DNA of 64,000 nt from JAKANT01 sp035502095 (GCA_035502095.1 DATJUX010000043.1:372001-436000); one strand, 5' to 3'; positions 26,183 through 34,673 are shown, counted from the stretch's first letter. Notes: generated by a model from the sequence alone, not told the origin. Program-made: numbers and translations.

Positions 26183-26264
26183 GTGTCTCCTCCTTGTGGG
26201 TGTTGGCGGGCGCGAGCTGTTGTGCCCCGGTCGCGACTGCCCGCGAACGAGGCAGGCTTCGAAG

Positions 26265-26276
26265 GAAAACCTTTTC
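26265..26276. promoter_or_regulatory. LacI-type operator O2 (downstream site)
   Basis: GAAAACCTTTTC has GAAAA/TTTTC palindromic arms around a CC centre. It is identical to the site at 26307-26318 and lies 42 bases from it, close to four helical turns. It falls just downstream of the predicted transcription start of the minus-strand operon, a classic blocking position. Confidence 0.65.
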
Positions 26277-26295
26277 TCGCGCGCAAGCGGCGCGA

Positions 26296-26324
26296 TTTAT
26301 ATCGAAGAAAACCTTTTCCTTCAA
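26296..26324 (-). promoter_or_regulatory. Sigma-70 promoter of the ABC/LacI/GH127 operon
   Basis: On the minus strand TTGAAG (-35, 26324-26319) and TATAAA (-10, 26301-26296) are separated by exactly 17 bases. Start of transcription would be near 26289, leaving a leader of about 107 bases before the binding-protein ATG at 26182. One 12-base operator fills the spacer and a second lies just downstream. This AT-rich patch is conspicuous in a GC-rich genome. Confidence 0.7.
26307..26318. promoter_or_regulatory. LacI-type operator O1 (between -35 and -10)
   Basis: This is a second identical copy of GAAAACCTTTTC. It occupies the spacer between the -35 and -10 boxes, where a bound repressor would exclude RNA polymerase. 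The arms match the GnAAA...TTTnC style of LacI-family operators. The LacI protein encoded in the same operon is the obvious candidate ligand. Confidence 0.65.
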
Positions 26325-26413
26325 GGATTCCAGGCCGCAAAAGCGATGGCCGTTGTGCTGCGCCGCCGCAAGCGGTTGGGGGTTCGGCGAGGGTTCCGGT
26401 CGATTCGCCGGCG

Positions 26414-27034
26414 TCACCAGCGAAACAAGACCGTCGCGCGCGCCCGGGTGGTCTCGATCAGGCGCGCATTCGCCTCGTCGTTCACGCGCACCCACTCTTC
26501 GGCCGCCTGCGGGCTGCGACCGAAGTGCACGTGGCGCCCGACGAGACGCTCGACGCGCAGCGGCGAGTCGATGTCGACGTACCAGGTCTCGTCGAGCAGG
26601 CCGGCGACATCGGCCCAGTGTCCGCTTTCCAACAGGAGATAGTTGCCTTCGGTGATGACCAGGGGCGTCGACGGCTGTACGGCGATGGCGCCCGCAACGG
26701 GCTCCTCGATCTCGCGATGGAACCGCGGCGCGTAGACCGTCTCCCCGGTTCGTTGCGCGCGAATCCTCCGCAACAAGGCGACGTACCCGGCGCTGTCGAA
26801 CGTCTCCGGCGCGCCCTTTTTTCCCGCCAGGCCGAGGCGCCGCAACTCGGCACCCGCGAGGTGGAAGCCGTCCATCGGCACGATGACCGAAACGTCCGCA
26901 AACGTTTCGTGGAGCGCTTGAGCGAGCGTCGACTTGCCCGAGCCCGGAGCGCCGACCAGCCCGAGCAGGATCCGGCGACGCGTGGCGAGCAGGTTGCCGA
27001 TCCGGTCGAGGTAGGTTGGCGGGACAGCGGGCAT
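26414..27034 (-). CDS. P-loop nucleoside/sugar kinase (PanK/uridine kinase-like, FrcK type)
   Basis: This protein has about 206 residues and a Walker A motif GAPGSGKST (about 27-35), MDGFHLAGAEL (the Asp/Gly-His segment typical of the uridine kinase/pantothenate kinase clan), and YAPRFHREIEEP followed by a VITEGNYLLL strand. Such kinases are often found beside sugar ABC transporters and may phosphorylate the imported sugar; that role is inferred. ATG 27034 is chosen over GTG 27052. It is transcribed in the same direction as, and 231 bases upstream of, the binding-protein gene, but that gene has its own promoter. It is not the glycerate kinase needed by the sugar-acid operon. Confidence 0.8.
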   Translation of the reverse strand: MPAVPPTYLDRIGNLLATRRRILLGLVGAPGSGKSTLAQALHETFADVSVIVPMDGFHLAGAELRRLGLAGKKGAPETFDSAGYVALLRRIRAQRTGETVYAPRFHREIEEPVAGAIAVQPSTPLVITEGNYLLLESGHWADVAGLLDETWYVDIDSPLRVERLVGRHVHFGRSPQAAEEWVRVNDEANARLIETTRARATVLFRW

Positions 27035-27062
27035 GGTGCGGCGCCTCAGCACTTGAACGACT

Positions 27063-27086
27063 CCCTCCCCCGCGTGCGGGGGAGGG
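27063..27086. repeat. Perfect GC-rich palindrome, copy 2
   Basis: Two perfect 11-base arms (CCCTCCCCCGC and GCGGGGGAGGG) flank a GT centre, in the 61-base gap between the DUF1015 and kinase genes. It resembles the imperfect copy at 9672-9707. It can form a strong hairpin in either strand but has no T-run, so it is listed as a dispersed repeat rather than a terminator. Confidence 0.6.
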
Positions 27087-27095
27087 GCGGGCTCC

Positions 27096-28436
27096 TCATC
27101 TGTTCGTCGCGGCGTCTTGCGCGGTGCGGATGCGCCGCGCTTCGAGGTAGAAGCGCTTTTCGTTCGCCTCGCCCATCGAAAACGTCTTGCGCGGCAGGGG
27201 GCCCTCGCGCACGACCATGCGCAGCAGGTCGCTCTTGCTCATCGCGGCGAAATGAATGCCGACGCTTCCGGCGTTCGTCGCCAGTCGTTCGAGCACGTCG
27301 TCGCCGTGGATGTAGTCGATGTCGGCGGCGCCACCACGTTCGATGAAACGGTCGATGAACGGCTGCAATGTGCCGATCGCGAGCGTCGACGGCGGATCGG
27401 CGATCTCTACCACGCTGAAATGCGGGCCGGGCCCGATCAATCCCGCCGCGTGACGCGATGGCGGCACGGCGCCCACGCGCGCGCGCATCGCCGCGGCCGA
27501 GGCGACATCGGTGCACGACAACTTCGGTCCGAACGCCGCCGCGAGCGCCTGGCGAACGTCGGCGGCAACGCCGAGCAACAGGCGATGGATCGGCGCGAAC
27601 TCGAGCGCGGGATCATGGATGTTCTCGACTTCGACCAGCGCGTAACGGCTCGGATGGTCCATGCCCACCGTGCCCTTCACGCGGTCCCAGATCGACTTGG
27701 CGGTGGCCAGAGAATGGTTGCCGTCGCCCATCGCGAACAGCATCACCGGCGTGCCGACGGGCACGCCGTATTTTTTCGCAAAGCGCCGCGGATCTGCCAG
27801 GGCCTCGAGCGCGTCGACCGCGCGGTCGCTCTGCGCCCCGTCGACGGCGTAGCCGGCGACGTGGCCGCCGCCGAGCATCAGGTCGGTTTCATAGAGCTTC
27901 GTGAGCGTCGGGCGCGCGGCGCCGAAGGGCTCGATCACCGTTCGCCCCGGGTCGTCGATCAGCACGAGCACGTGCGGCAACTCGAGCTCGGCGCCGTTGC
28001 GCACTTCGATACGCGGGGCAAGGCGCGCGACCATCGTGCCCTCCGTCGGGCGGATCAGGCTGGTCGTGCCGCTGCTGAAATCGTAGTGCTCGAGATCGAG
28101 CTCCACCATCAAGCCACGGCGGACCCGGCCGCCGATGGTCCGCTCGACGTAGATGGCGCCCGCGTGTTCCACGAGCACGCCTTCGGCAAGGTAGCGCCGC
28201 ATCGATTCCTGGATCCGGCGGATGCGCGCGGGGGCGTCCGCCGATCCGAGGTACGCCTCGGGAAAGATCAGGTGCAGCGTCGACGGCGCGTCGCCGACTT
28301 CGTCCGCCACCTTCCGCCAGTACTCGGGCTCGGACGTGTATTGATCGCATGCGACCACGGCCCACTTCTTCAGGTCGATCCCGGGCCGGGGCAGGAAACT
28401 CCGCGGCAAGCGAAAGCCCGTGTGCGCACCCATCAT
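27096..28436 (-). CDS. DUF1015 family protein
   Basis: This 446-residue protein has the DUF1015 signatures: AVVACDQYTSEPEYW near the start, AMGDGNHSLATAKSIW in the middle, and the C-terminal RKTFSMGEANEKRFYLEAR. It is cytoplasmic, with no signal peptide or membrane segment. Biochemical function is not established to my knowledge. Here it precedes a P-loop kinase gene (61 bases, same strand), so the two may be co-transcribed. ATG 28436 (first of two tandem ATGs) is used; a TTG two codons earlier is possible. The internal run of conserved His/Asp (GDGNH) suggests a metal or nucleotide site. Confidence 0.85.
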   Translation of the reverse strand: MMGAHTGFRLPRSFLPRPGIDLKKWAVVACDQYTSEPEYWRKVADEVGDAPSTLHLIFPEAYLGSADAPARIRRIQESMRRYLAEGVLVEHAGAIYVERTIGGRVRRGLMVELDLEHYDFSSGTTSLIRPTEGTMVARLAPRIEVRNGAELELPHVLVLIDDPGRTVIEPFGAARPTLTKLYETDLMLGGGHVAGYAVDGAQSDRAVDALEALADPRRFAKKYGVPVGTPVMLFAMGDGNHSLATAKSIWDRVKGTVGMDHPSRYALVEVENIHDPALEFAPIHRLLLGVAADVRQALAAAFGPKLSCTDVASAAAMRARVGAVPPSRHAAGLIGPGPHFSVVEIADPPSTLAIGTLQPFIDRFIERGGAADIDYIHGDDVLERLATNAGSVGIHFAAMSKSDLLRMVVREGPLPRKTFSMGEANEKRFYLEARRIRTAQDAATNR

Positions 28437-28514
28437 CGGCAACCCGTCGGTGAGAGACCAGCGATGGTACTCACGCCGCGGGCACCGACCAAGGCGCTTC
28501 GCGTCGCCTCGGCG

Positions 28515-30125
28515 TCAGCGCGCCCCGGGCTCCTGCAGCAGACCGCGCGACCGGCGCTTGTCCGCATACATCTCGCGATCGGCGGCTTCGACCAGCGCCT
28601 CCAGCGAATCTCCCGGGCGCGCGTGCGCCAGCCCGATGCTGATCGAGACGCTCGGCAATCCGGGCGCGATGCTGGCCCAGTCGCGGTTGCGCACGGTTTC
28701 CTTCAGGCGGTGGCGCAGGCCCTCGGCCGCCTTCGCATTCGCGCCCGGCATGACGATCACGAACTCGTCGCCGGCAAGGCGCACCGCGAAGTCGGTCTCG
28801 CGCAGGCAGGACGTCATCGCGCGGGCGATGCCGACCAGGACCTCGTCGCCGACCCGGTGCGAGAAGTTGTCGTTGATCGCCTTGAAGCGATCGACGTCGA
28901 CCAGCGCAACCGTCAAGGCGACACCGGATTGCAATTCGCGGCGCACGAATTCGTCGAGGAAGCGTCGGTTCTTCAGGCCGGTCAACGTGTCGTGCAGCGA
29001 CAGCGCTTCGAGGTGAGCGCGTTCGGCCTCGAGCGCCGTGACCGCTTTCTCCTTCTGCACCACGGCTTCGCGCCACGCCTGCGCTTGGGCGATGTTGGTC
29101 GAACGGCGCCGGATCTCGGCGCTCTGTGCGCGCGAGAACGCGCGTTCCTCGGCCAGCGCATCGGCGAGCCGCCCGGCGGTCTCGTAGACGCGCGAGCGCA
29201 ATCGGTGTGCCGCCCCCTGCAGAAACGTGTTTCCCAGCCGCTTCGCGAGCGCCACGGCCCGATCGGCTGCACTTTCGGCCGCCGCGTTGTCGCCGGCCCC
29301 GAGACTGGCTTCCGCGATGGCGAGCGTGCACCCGATGATGGCGGTCGTCGAACTCAGGCCCTCGGCCAGTTGCAGCGCCTCGGAGGATCCGGCCAGCGCG
29401 CCGGCAAAGTCGCCGAGCAGGGCGCGCGCCTGCACGATGTTGGCCAGCAGCGCGGCCCGGGTCCACGCGCTCAACGACCGGCCGACGCTGCGCACGACCA
29501 GCCCTTCGCACTCCCGCAGGCAGCCTTCGATAAGGGTGCGTGGAACCGAAGCGCAGCCGAACTCTCTTTCGTAGCGGGCGCGGCTGATCGTGAGGTGCGC
29601 GGCGTTCGCGCGCAGCACGCTCTGTGCTTCCAGATGCTGACCGACGCGGGCGAGCCTCGCCGCGGTGGCGAAGGACTCCTGGGCCTCGTCGAACGCGCCG
29701 ACGTCCGCATAGACGATGCCGGCATTGATGAGGACCACGAGCCGTGTCTTCGTGGGCGGCAGTTTTTCAGCGACGTATTGCGCCCGCCTCGCGGCACCCA
29801 CGGCCTCTTCGTAGTCGCCCAGCGAGGAGCAGGTCGCGGCGAGGACACTCCACGCCACCGCCTCCTTGGCCTGATCGCCGAGGTCGCCGAAGCGCTGCGC
29901 CGCTTCGCGCAGGAATTCGCGCGCTTCTGCGTGCGCGGATTGCGCCATGTGGCACGTCGCCAGCCGATACACGGCTTCGGCTTCGAGATCGGCGAGCCTG
30001 AGCTGCCGGGCGCGCGAGCGCACCGCCAGAGCCAATGCCCGCGCTTTGTCCTCGTTGCCGGCGGCGAGCGCCGCTTTGCAACTGGCAATCCGCCTGGACA
30101 GCTCCAGACGAACGCTTCCGTCCAT
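28515..30125 (-). CDS. Soluble TPR-diguanylate cyclase
   Basis: This 536-residue protein has an N-terminal region (1 to about 350) made of tetratricopeptide-like helical repeats (for example AVYRLATCHMAQSAHAEARE and AVAWSVLAATCSSLGDYEEA). A coiled stretch (about 340-375) leads to a GGDEF domain (375-536). The active site reads AGDEF at 451-455, a tolerated variant, with HDTLTGLKNRRFLDE and DRFKAINDNFSH upstream, so c-di-GMP synthesis is likely. No RxxD inhibitory site is clear. There are no membrane helices, so it senses cytoplasmic partners through its TPRs. It is divergent from the alpha-glucosidase gene with 171 bases between. Confidence 0.9.
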   Translation of the reverse strand: MDGSVRLELSRRIASCKAALAAGNEDKARALALAVRSRARQLRLADLEAEAVYRLATCHMAQSAHAEAREFLREAAQRFGDLGDQAKEAVAWSVLAATCSSLGDYEEAVGAARRAQYVAEKLPPTKTRLVVLINAGIVYADVGAFDEAQESFATAARLARVGQHLEAQSVLRANAAHLTISRARYEREFGCASVPRTLIEGCLRECEGLVVRSVGRSLSAWTRAALLANIVQARALLGDFAGALAGSSEALQLAEGLSSTTAIIGCTLAIAEASLGAGDNAAAESAADRAVALAKRLGNTFLQGAAHRLRSRVYETAGRLADALAEERAFSRAQSAEIRRRSTNIAQAQAWREAVVQKEKAVTALEAERAHLEALSLHDTLTGLKNRRFLDEFVRRELQSGVALTVALVDVDRFKAINDNFSHRVGDEVLVGIARAMTSCLRETDFAVRLAGDEFVIVMPGANAKAAEGLRHRLKETVRNRDWASIAPGLPSVSISIGLAHARPGDSLEALVEAADREMYADKRRSRGLLQEPGAR

Positions 30126-30296
30126 TTCGTGCGCCCCCGCGCCGACTGCAACCGGCTCTGTTTATCGCCAGACGACGGAGGCGGAGGCCGCAAATAGGGG
30201 TCGAATCGCGTGGCGATTCGATCGATGGTGGCGGGATCCCGATCGGGGCGTGAAAATCCCCGCGACCGGCATCGTGCCGGCGCACGGAGGAACCTG

Positions 30297-32006
30297 GTGA
30301 CTCTTGCAGCAGGCGGCGAGCGCGGACTCGCAGCGCAGGCAACGCCATGGTGGAAGGACGCGGTCGTCTACCAGATCTACCCGCGCTCCTTCATGGATTC
30401 GAACGGCGACGGCATCGGCGATCTCGATGGCATCACATCGAAGCTCGACTACCTGAAGACGCTGGGGATCGACACGATCTGGCTCAGTCCGCATTTCGAC
30501 AGTCCGAACGCCGACAACGGCTACGACATCCGCGACTATCGCAAGGTGATGGCCGAGTTCGGCACGATGGCCGACTTCGACCGCATGCTCGCCGAAATGA
30601 AGCGGCGCGGGATCCGCCTCGTCATCGACCTGGTGGTCAATCACACCAGCGACGAGCACCGCTGGTTCGTCGAGAGCCGCCGTTCACGAGACAACCCGTA
30701 CCGCGACTACTACATCTGGCGCGACGGCAAGGCCGATGGCGGACCGCCGAACAACTATCCGTCCTTCTTCGGCGGTTCGGCATGGGAGCGCGACGAGACG
30801 ACCGGCCAGTACTACCTCCACTACTTCGCCACCAAGCAGCCCGATCTGAACTGGGAGCACCCCGAGGTCCGGCGCGACGTGTTCGAGCTGATGCGTTTCT
30901 GGCTCGACAAGGGCGTAGCGGGATTCCGCATGGACGTGATCCCGTTCATCTCGAAGCGCGACGGCTTGCCCGACCTGACGCCCCGACAACTCGCGCACCC
31001 GGAGTTCGTCTACGCCGACGGCCCGCGCACGCACGACTACCTGCAGGCGATGCACCGCGAGGTGCTCGCGCCCTACGCGGCGATGTCGGTCGGCGAAGCC
31101 TTCGGCGTCACGTTCGAGCAGGCGCCGCTTTTCACCGACGCACGGCGCGGCGAGCTGAGCATGATCTTTCACTTCGACATCGTGCGCATCGACCGCGACA
31201 ACTGGCGCAAGACGGCGTGGACGCTGCCCCAGCTCAAGGCCGTTTATGCCAGGATCGATTGCACGCCCGGCGAACACGGCTGGAACACGACCTTCCTGTG
31301 CAACCACGACAACCCCCGCGCCGTCTCCCACTTCGGCGACGACAGCCCGGCATGGCGTGCGCGATCGGCCAAGGCGCTGGCCACACTCATGCTCACGCAG
31401 CGCGCGACGCCCTTTCTCTACCAGGGCGATGAACTCGGCCTGACCAACTACCCGTTCGAGCGCATCGAGCAATACGACGACGTCGAGGTAAAGGGGCTGT
31501 GGCGCAGCCTGGTCGAGCCCGGCAAGGTGGCCGGCGACGAGCTGCTCGCGCATCTGCGCCAGACCAGCCGGGATCACGCGCGCACGCCGATGCAATGGAG
31601 TGCGGAGCGCAACGGCGGGTTCACGACCGCAACGCCGTGGCTGGCGGTCAATCCGAACCATGTCGAGCTCAACGCCGCGACCCAGGTCGACGACGAGGAT
31701 TCGGTCTACCACCATCACCGCCGCTTGATCGCGCTGCGCCGGCGTACGGCGGCCTTGGTGCACGGCGCCTACCACGACATCGATCCGGATCACGCCAGGG
31801 TGTTCGCGTACACGCGCACCCTGGGTGACGAGCGCTATCTGGTGCTGATGAATTTCGGACGCGCGGCGCTCGACTACGCACTGCCTCAGGGCGTCGTGGT
31901 CGAAGTGGCTGTGCTCGACAACGGGGCAGGCCCTTGCGCAGGAGCCGGTGCGACCGGCGTGCGCCTCGCGCCGTGGCAGGCGACCATCTATCGATGCGGT
32001 GCGTAG
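30297..32006 (+). CDS. GH13 alpha-glucosidase (oligo-1,6-glucosidase type)
   Basis: This 569-residue cytoplasmic GH13 enzyme has all four conserved regions: DLVVNHTSDEH (about 111-121), GFRMDVIPF with nucleophile Asp213, SVGEAFG with acid/base Glu267, and NHDN with Asp338. The calcium-site loop DSNGDGIGDL is also present. It releases glucose from alpha-linked oligosaccharides; trehalose or sucrose specificity cannot be excluded. The start is GTG 30297 with GGAGG 6 bases upstream. It is not linked to a maltose transporter and is divergent from the diguanylate cyclase. Confidence 0.92.
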   Translation: MTLAAGGERGLAAQATPWWKDAVVYQIYPRSFMDSNGDGIGDLDGITSKLDYLKTLGIDTIWLSPHFDSPNADNGYDIRDYRKVMAEFGTMADFDRMLAEMKRRGIRLVIDLVVNHTSDEHRWFVESRRSRDNPYRDYYIWRDGKADGGPPNNYPSFFGGSAWERDETTGQYYLHYFATKQPDLNWEHPEVRRDVFELMRFWLDKGVAGFRMDVIPFISKRDGLPDLTPRQLAHPEFVYADGPRTHDYLQAMHREVLAPYAAMSVGEAFGVTFEQAPLFTDARRGELSMIFHFDIVRIDRDNWRKTAWTLPQLKAVYARIDCTPGEHGWNTTFLCNHDNPRAVSHFGDDSPAWRARSAKALATLMLTQRATPFLYQGDELGLTNYPFERIEQYDDVEVKGLWRSLVEPGKVAGDELLAHLRQTSRDHARTPMQWSAERNGGFTTATPWLAVNPNHVELNAATQVDDEDSVYHHHRRLIALRRRTAALVHGAYHDIDPDHARVFAYTRTLGDERYLVLMNFGRAALDYALPQGVVVEVAVLDNGAGPCAGAGATGVRLAPWQATIYRCGA

Positions 32007-32031
32007 TGCGGTCGTGCGACGGACGCGCAGA

Positions 32032-33345
32032 TCACGCCGCGTTGCGTGCCGCGCGGGTCAGCAGCGGCAGCACCAGCGCGCGTGCATCGACGCGCGCGTG
32101 GATGTGGGCGAGCGTGAGGAACGACCCGACCAGCTTGCGGTGCAGGAACAATGTCTCGGCGGGCGGCGTGCGCAAGAGCCCCTGGCGTATGGCGAGGTCG
32201 AAGCCGCGTGCCCGTGCGCGCGCGGGAAGGTCGGAACCGGCGAAGTCGTAGCGGCCGGTCTGCCGCAACGGTTCGCACACGAGCAGGATCATCTCGGACG
32301 TGGCATCGATCAGCTCGCGCGAATCGCCAGCACTCGCATACCCGATGGCGATGGCGTAGCGTGCGACGGCGGCGCGGTCGCCGTCGATCACCGCGCGCGT
32401 GATGCAGGCGTAGTTGCGTATGAACGCGGCAGAGAACTGCAACGTCGCGCCGAAGTCGAGCAGCACCACCTTCCCGGTCGCGGGCTGCCACAGGTAGTTC
32501 GCGAGGTTCGGGTCGGTCTGCATCAGGCCGAACTCGAACAGCTCGCGGAACACGAGGCGCTCCAGCAGGGCGCCGATGCCATCGCGCGTGCGCTGCGCGA
32601 CGCCGTCGGCGACGAGAGCTTCCAGCGGCTGACCCTCCAGGTAATCCATCGCGAGGATGCGACCGGTGGTCAGGTCGCGATGCACGCGCGGAACGACCAG
32701 GCGCGGCTCGTCGGCCACCAGCTTTGCGTAGCGTTCGAGGGAAGCAGCCTCGGCGAGGTAGTCGGCTTCCCGCCGGAGTTCGCGCGCGGTTTCGGCCGCG
32801 ATCGCCGAGACGTCGACGTCGTGCGGCAGCAGCTTGAGCACGTGCAGCAGGCTGGCGAAGTTGTCCACGTCGCTGTTGATCGAGCGCGCCACGCCCGGAT
32901 ACTGGATCTTGAGCGCGAGGCTGCGTCCGTCGGCCGCGCGCGCGCGATGCACCTGGCCGATCGAGGCCGCCGCGACCGGCTCGAAGTCGAACTCCTCGAA
33001 CCGCGCCTGCCAGCCCTTGCCGTACTCACGGCCAAGCACGCGGCGCAATTGCTCGACCGGCATCGGCGCGGCCTGCGCGCGCAGGATGGCAAGTGCCTGC
33101 GCGAACTCGGGCGGCAGCAGGTCCGTTCCCTGCAGCGACAGCATCTGCCCGAGCTTCATAGCACCGCCGCGCAGGCGCGCCAGCCGCGCCGCGAGGCGGC
33201 GCGCGTTGGCCGCCGAAAGGAGCGCGCTGGTGCTTTCGTCCTGGCCGGATGTCAAGCGGCGCACGCCCTCGGCCATGCCGCCGATCGCGAGTTCGGCCAC
33301 GCCGAGCGCCAGGCTGGCGAGACGGCCGACGCGCGTCTGCGGCAC
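32032..33345 (-). CDS. ABC1/UbiB-family atypical kinase
   Basis: This 437-residue protein has the ABC1 hallmark K64-L-G-Q67 in a long N-terminal helix, AAASIGQVHRA (Ala-rich loop replacing the glycine loop), LALKIQYPG with the nucleotide-contact Lys, QTDPNLANYLW (catalytic loop) and LLDFGA (metal-binding DFG). The family is an atypical kinase/ATPase linked to quinone biosynthesis and lipid homeostasis. It lacks the C-terminal membrane helices of UbiB and resembles the soluble AarF-type paralogues. GTG 33345 is the family-consistent start. It is convergent with the alpha-glucosidase gene, 25 bases apart. Confidence 0.88.
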   Translation of the reverse strand: MPQTRVGRLASLALGVAELAIGGMAEGVRRLTSGQDESTSALLSAANARRLAARLARLRGGAMKLGQMLSLQGTDLLPPEFAQALAILRAQAAPMPVEQLRRVLGREYGKGWQARFEEFDFEPVAAASIGQVHRARAADGRSLALKIQYPGVARSINSDVDNFASLLHVLKLLPHDVDVSAIAAETARELRREADYLAEAASLERYAKLVADEPRLVVPRVHRDLTTGRILAMDYLEGQPLEALVADGVAQRTRDGIGALLERLVFRELFEFGLMQTDPNLANYLWQPATGKVVLLDFGATLQFSAAFIRNYACITRAVIDGDRAAVARYAIAIGYASAGDSRELIDATSEMILLVCEPLRQTGRYDFAGSDLPARARARGFDLAIRQGLLRTPPAETLFLHRKLVGSFLTLAHIHARVDARALVLPLLTRAARNAA

Positions 33346-33426
33346 GCGGGCGGGTGGCGCGGCTTGCGCCCGGGTCGGGCGCTTGGCGGGCGGTTCAGCC
33401 GTAGCTCGGGCTTCCGTTCGTGCGCT

Positions 33427-33870
33427 TCACTTCTTCCCCTCGCGCAGCGTCTCGACCAACGCGCGCAACCCGGCGGTATAGGACCGCCATCCCAGGCCCT
33501 GGATGGTGGCTTTCGCCGCCGACGCGATGATCGAGTGGTCCCGCCACGGTTCGCGCGCCGCGATGTTGGACATGTGGATCTCGAGTACCGGGAACGGCAT
33601 CGCCTTGATGGCGTCGTGCAACGACACGCTGTGCTGTGTCAGGCCGGCGGGATTGAGCAGCGCGCCGTCGACACCGTCGATGCACTCGTGCAGTTTGTCG
33701 ATCAGCGCGCCTTCGTGGTTCGACTGGAACGTCTCCAGCTCGACATCCAGCTCGCGCGCGAGCGCGGCAAGCTTCGCGTTGATCTCTGTCAGCGTCGTGG
33801 TGCCGTAGATGTGCGGCTCGCGCCGGCCGAAGAGGTTGAGGTTCGGTCCGTGCAGGACAAGGATCTTCAT
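33427..33870 (-). CDS. aroQ: Type II 3-dehydroquinate dehydratase
   Basis: This 147-residue protein is full length. LVLHGPNLNLFGRREPHIYG contains the active-site Arg and Tyr, FQSNHEGALIDKLHE the substrate loop, LNPAGLTQHSVSLHDAI the Asn/His site, and EIHMSNIAAREPWR the Glu-His pair. It dehydrates 3-dehydroquinate in the shikimate pathway or, as a paralogue, in quinate catabolism; no other aro gene lies nearby. Starts at ATG 33870 and lies upstream of the ABC1 gene on the same strand. Confidence 0.95.
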   Translation of the reverse strand: MKILVLHGPNLNLFGRREPHIYGTTTLTEINAKLAALARELDVELETFQSNHEGALIDKLHECIDGVDGALLNPAGLTQHSVSLHDAIKAMPFPVLEIHMSNIAAREPWRDHSIIASAAKATIQGLGWRSYTAGLRALVETLREGKK

Positions 33871-34022
33871 CGTCACGTTCGTCGCTGCTTGCGCGCGTCC
33901 ACAAACAAGGGTCGTCGGCGCCGGATCGTAGCCCGATTGCGGCCGCTCCCAGACTGCCGACGCCCCCGACTCGTCACGAACGAAGATATCCGGTCCGATG
34001 CGCCCAGGAGGCATGCCCATGA

Positions 34023-34241
34023 GCGGCGCTACGCGCCGCGACCCTGCAGCTGGGCAGAGTAGCCCTCGATGCCGATTCCACCGAGAGAGGCGAGCATGGC
34101 GAGGCCGCCGGCACGACGTTCGACCCTGGGCGCCACTATGCCGGCGTGGCGTTGCTGCAGGGTGCGACCCAGCTCGACGCCGACACCTCGACCGCGGACA
34201 CCGCGTGCCCGCCCTGGGTTCCCTGGGCACTGCGCTGGTAG
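34023..34241 (+). pseudogene. DUF6519-like fragment (contractile-tail-associated family)
   Basis: An open frame without ATG, stopped by TGA at 34020-34022 and TAG at 34239-34241, encodes TTFDPGRHYAGVALLQ followed by GATQLDADTSTAD. From memory this matches the opening of DUF6519 proteins (TFDPxxHYxxVxxQQGRVQLDADWNE), found in loci of extracellular contractile injection systems. A second, partial copy of the motif (LQLGRVALDAD) lies 36 residues before it. The frame just upstream reads HERRYA before shifting, so an indel near 34037 is likely. Only about 66 residues remain of a family usually several hundred long, so it looks like a relic. The rest of 33871-34286 holds no gene. Confidence 0.55.
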
Positions 34242-34286
34242 CGAATCAGGCGGCGCGGCGCCCAAGGACCGGCCGCCAAGCGCGGA

Positions 34287-34673
34287 CTACTTTGCCCTCA
34301 CGTAAGCCACGGCATCGACGACGACCAGGTTGCTGCCGAGCAGCTGCGCGCCGACGGTCGTGCGCGCGGGGCGCGGTTCCGCGAAATAGCTCGAGTAGAC
34401 CCGGTTGTAGCGCTCGAAATGCGACATGTCGCTCAGGTGCGCGGTGACCTTGACGACGTCCGCCATGCTCGCGCCGCCCGCTTCGAGAACTGCCCTGAGG
34501 TTCCCGAGCGCGCGTGCGGTCTGTTCCTCGATCGTGGTGCCGCAGACCTCGCCGCTGCTCGGATCGAAGGGCCCCTGTCCGGAGACGAAGATGAAATCGC
34601 CGGCGCGCAGGCCCTGCGAATAGGCCCCGATCGGCCGGGGTCCGGCTGCCGTCTCTATCTTGCGCTTTGGCAT
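34287..34673 (-). CDS. RidA family protein
   Basis: This 128-residue YjgF/RidA protein has PIGAYSQGLRAGDFIFVSGQGP, QTARALGNLRAVLEAGGASMADVVKV, and the C-terminal LVVVDAVAYV. The catalytic Arg of true RidA imine deaminases (R in the RTTVG segment, here ARTTVGAQLL) is present. It may hydrolyse reactive enamines/imines or be a catabolic paralogue. It is transcribed alone from ATG 34673. The 294 bases upstream to tctB hold no gene and must contain both divergent promoters. Confidence 0.9.
   Translation of the reverse strand: MPKRKIETAAGPRPIGAYSQGLRAGDFIFVSGQGPFDPSSGEVCGTTIEEQTARALGNLRAVLEAGGASMADVVKVTAHLSDMSHFERYNRVYSSYFAEPRPARTTVGAQLLGSNLVVVDAVAYVRAK

Noticed and set aside
26414..27034. Glycerate kinase (garK) completing the sugar-acid pathway
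   Set aside because: The protein is a 206-residue P-loop kinase of the uridine/pantothenate kinase clan, not a GarK/GlxK fold of about 380 residues.
27063..27086. Rho-independent terminator between the kinase and DUF1015 genes
   Set aside because: The stem is perfect but the loop is only two bases and no T-tract follows on either strand.
33998..34447. Plus-strand ORF starting at ATG 33998
   Set aside because: It runs antisense into the RidA gene and is Arg/Pro-rich; the meaningful reading of this stretch is the start-less frame at 34023-34241.
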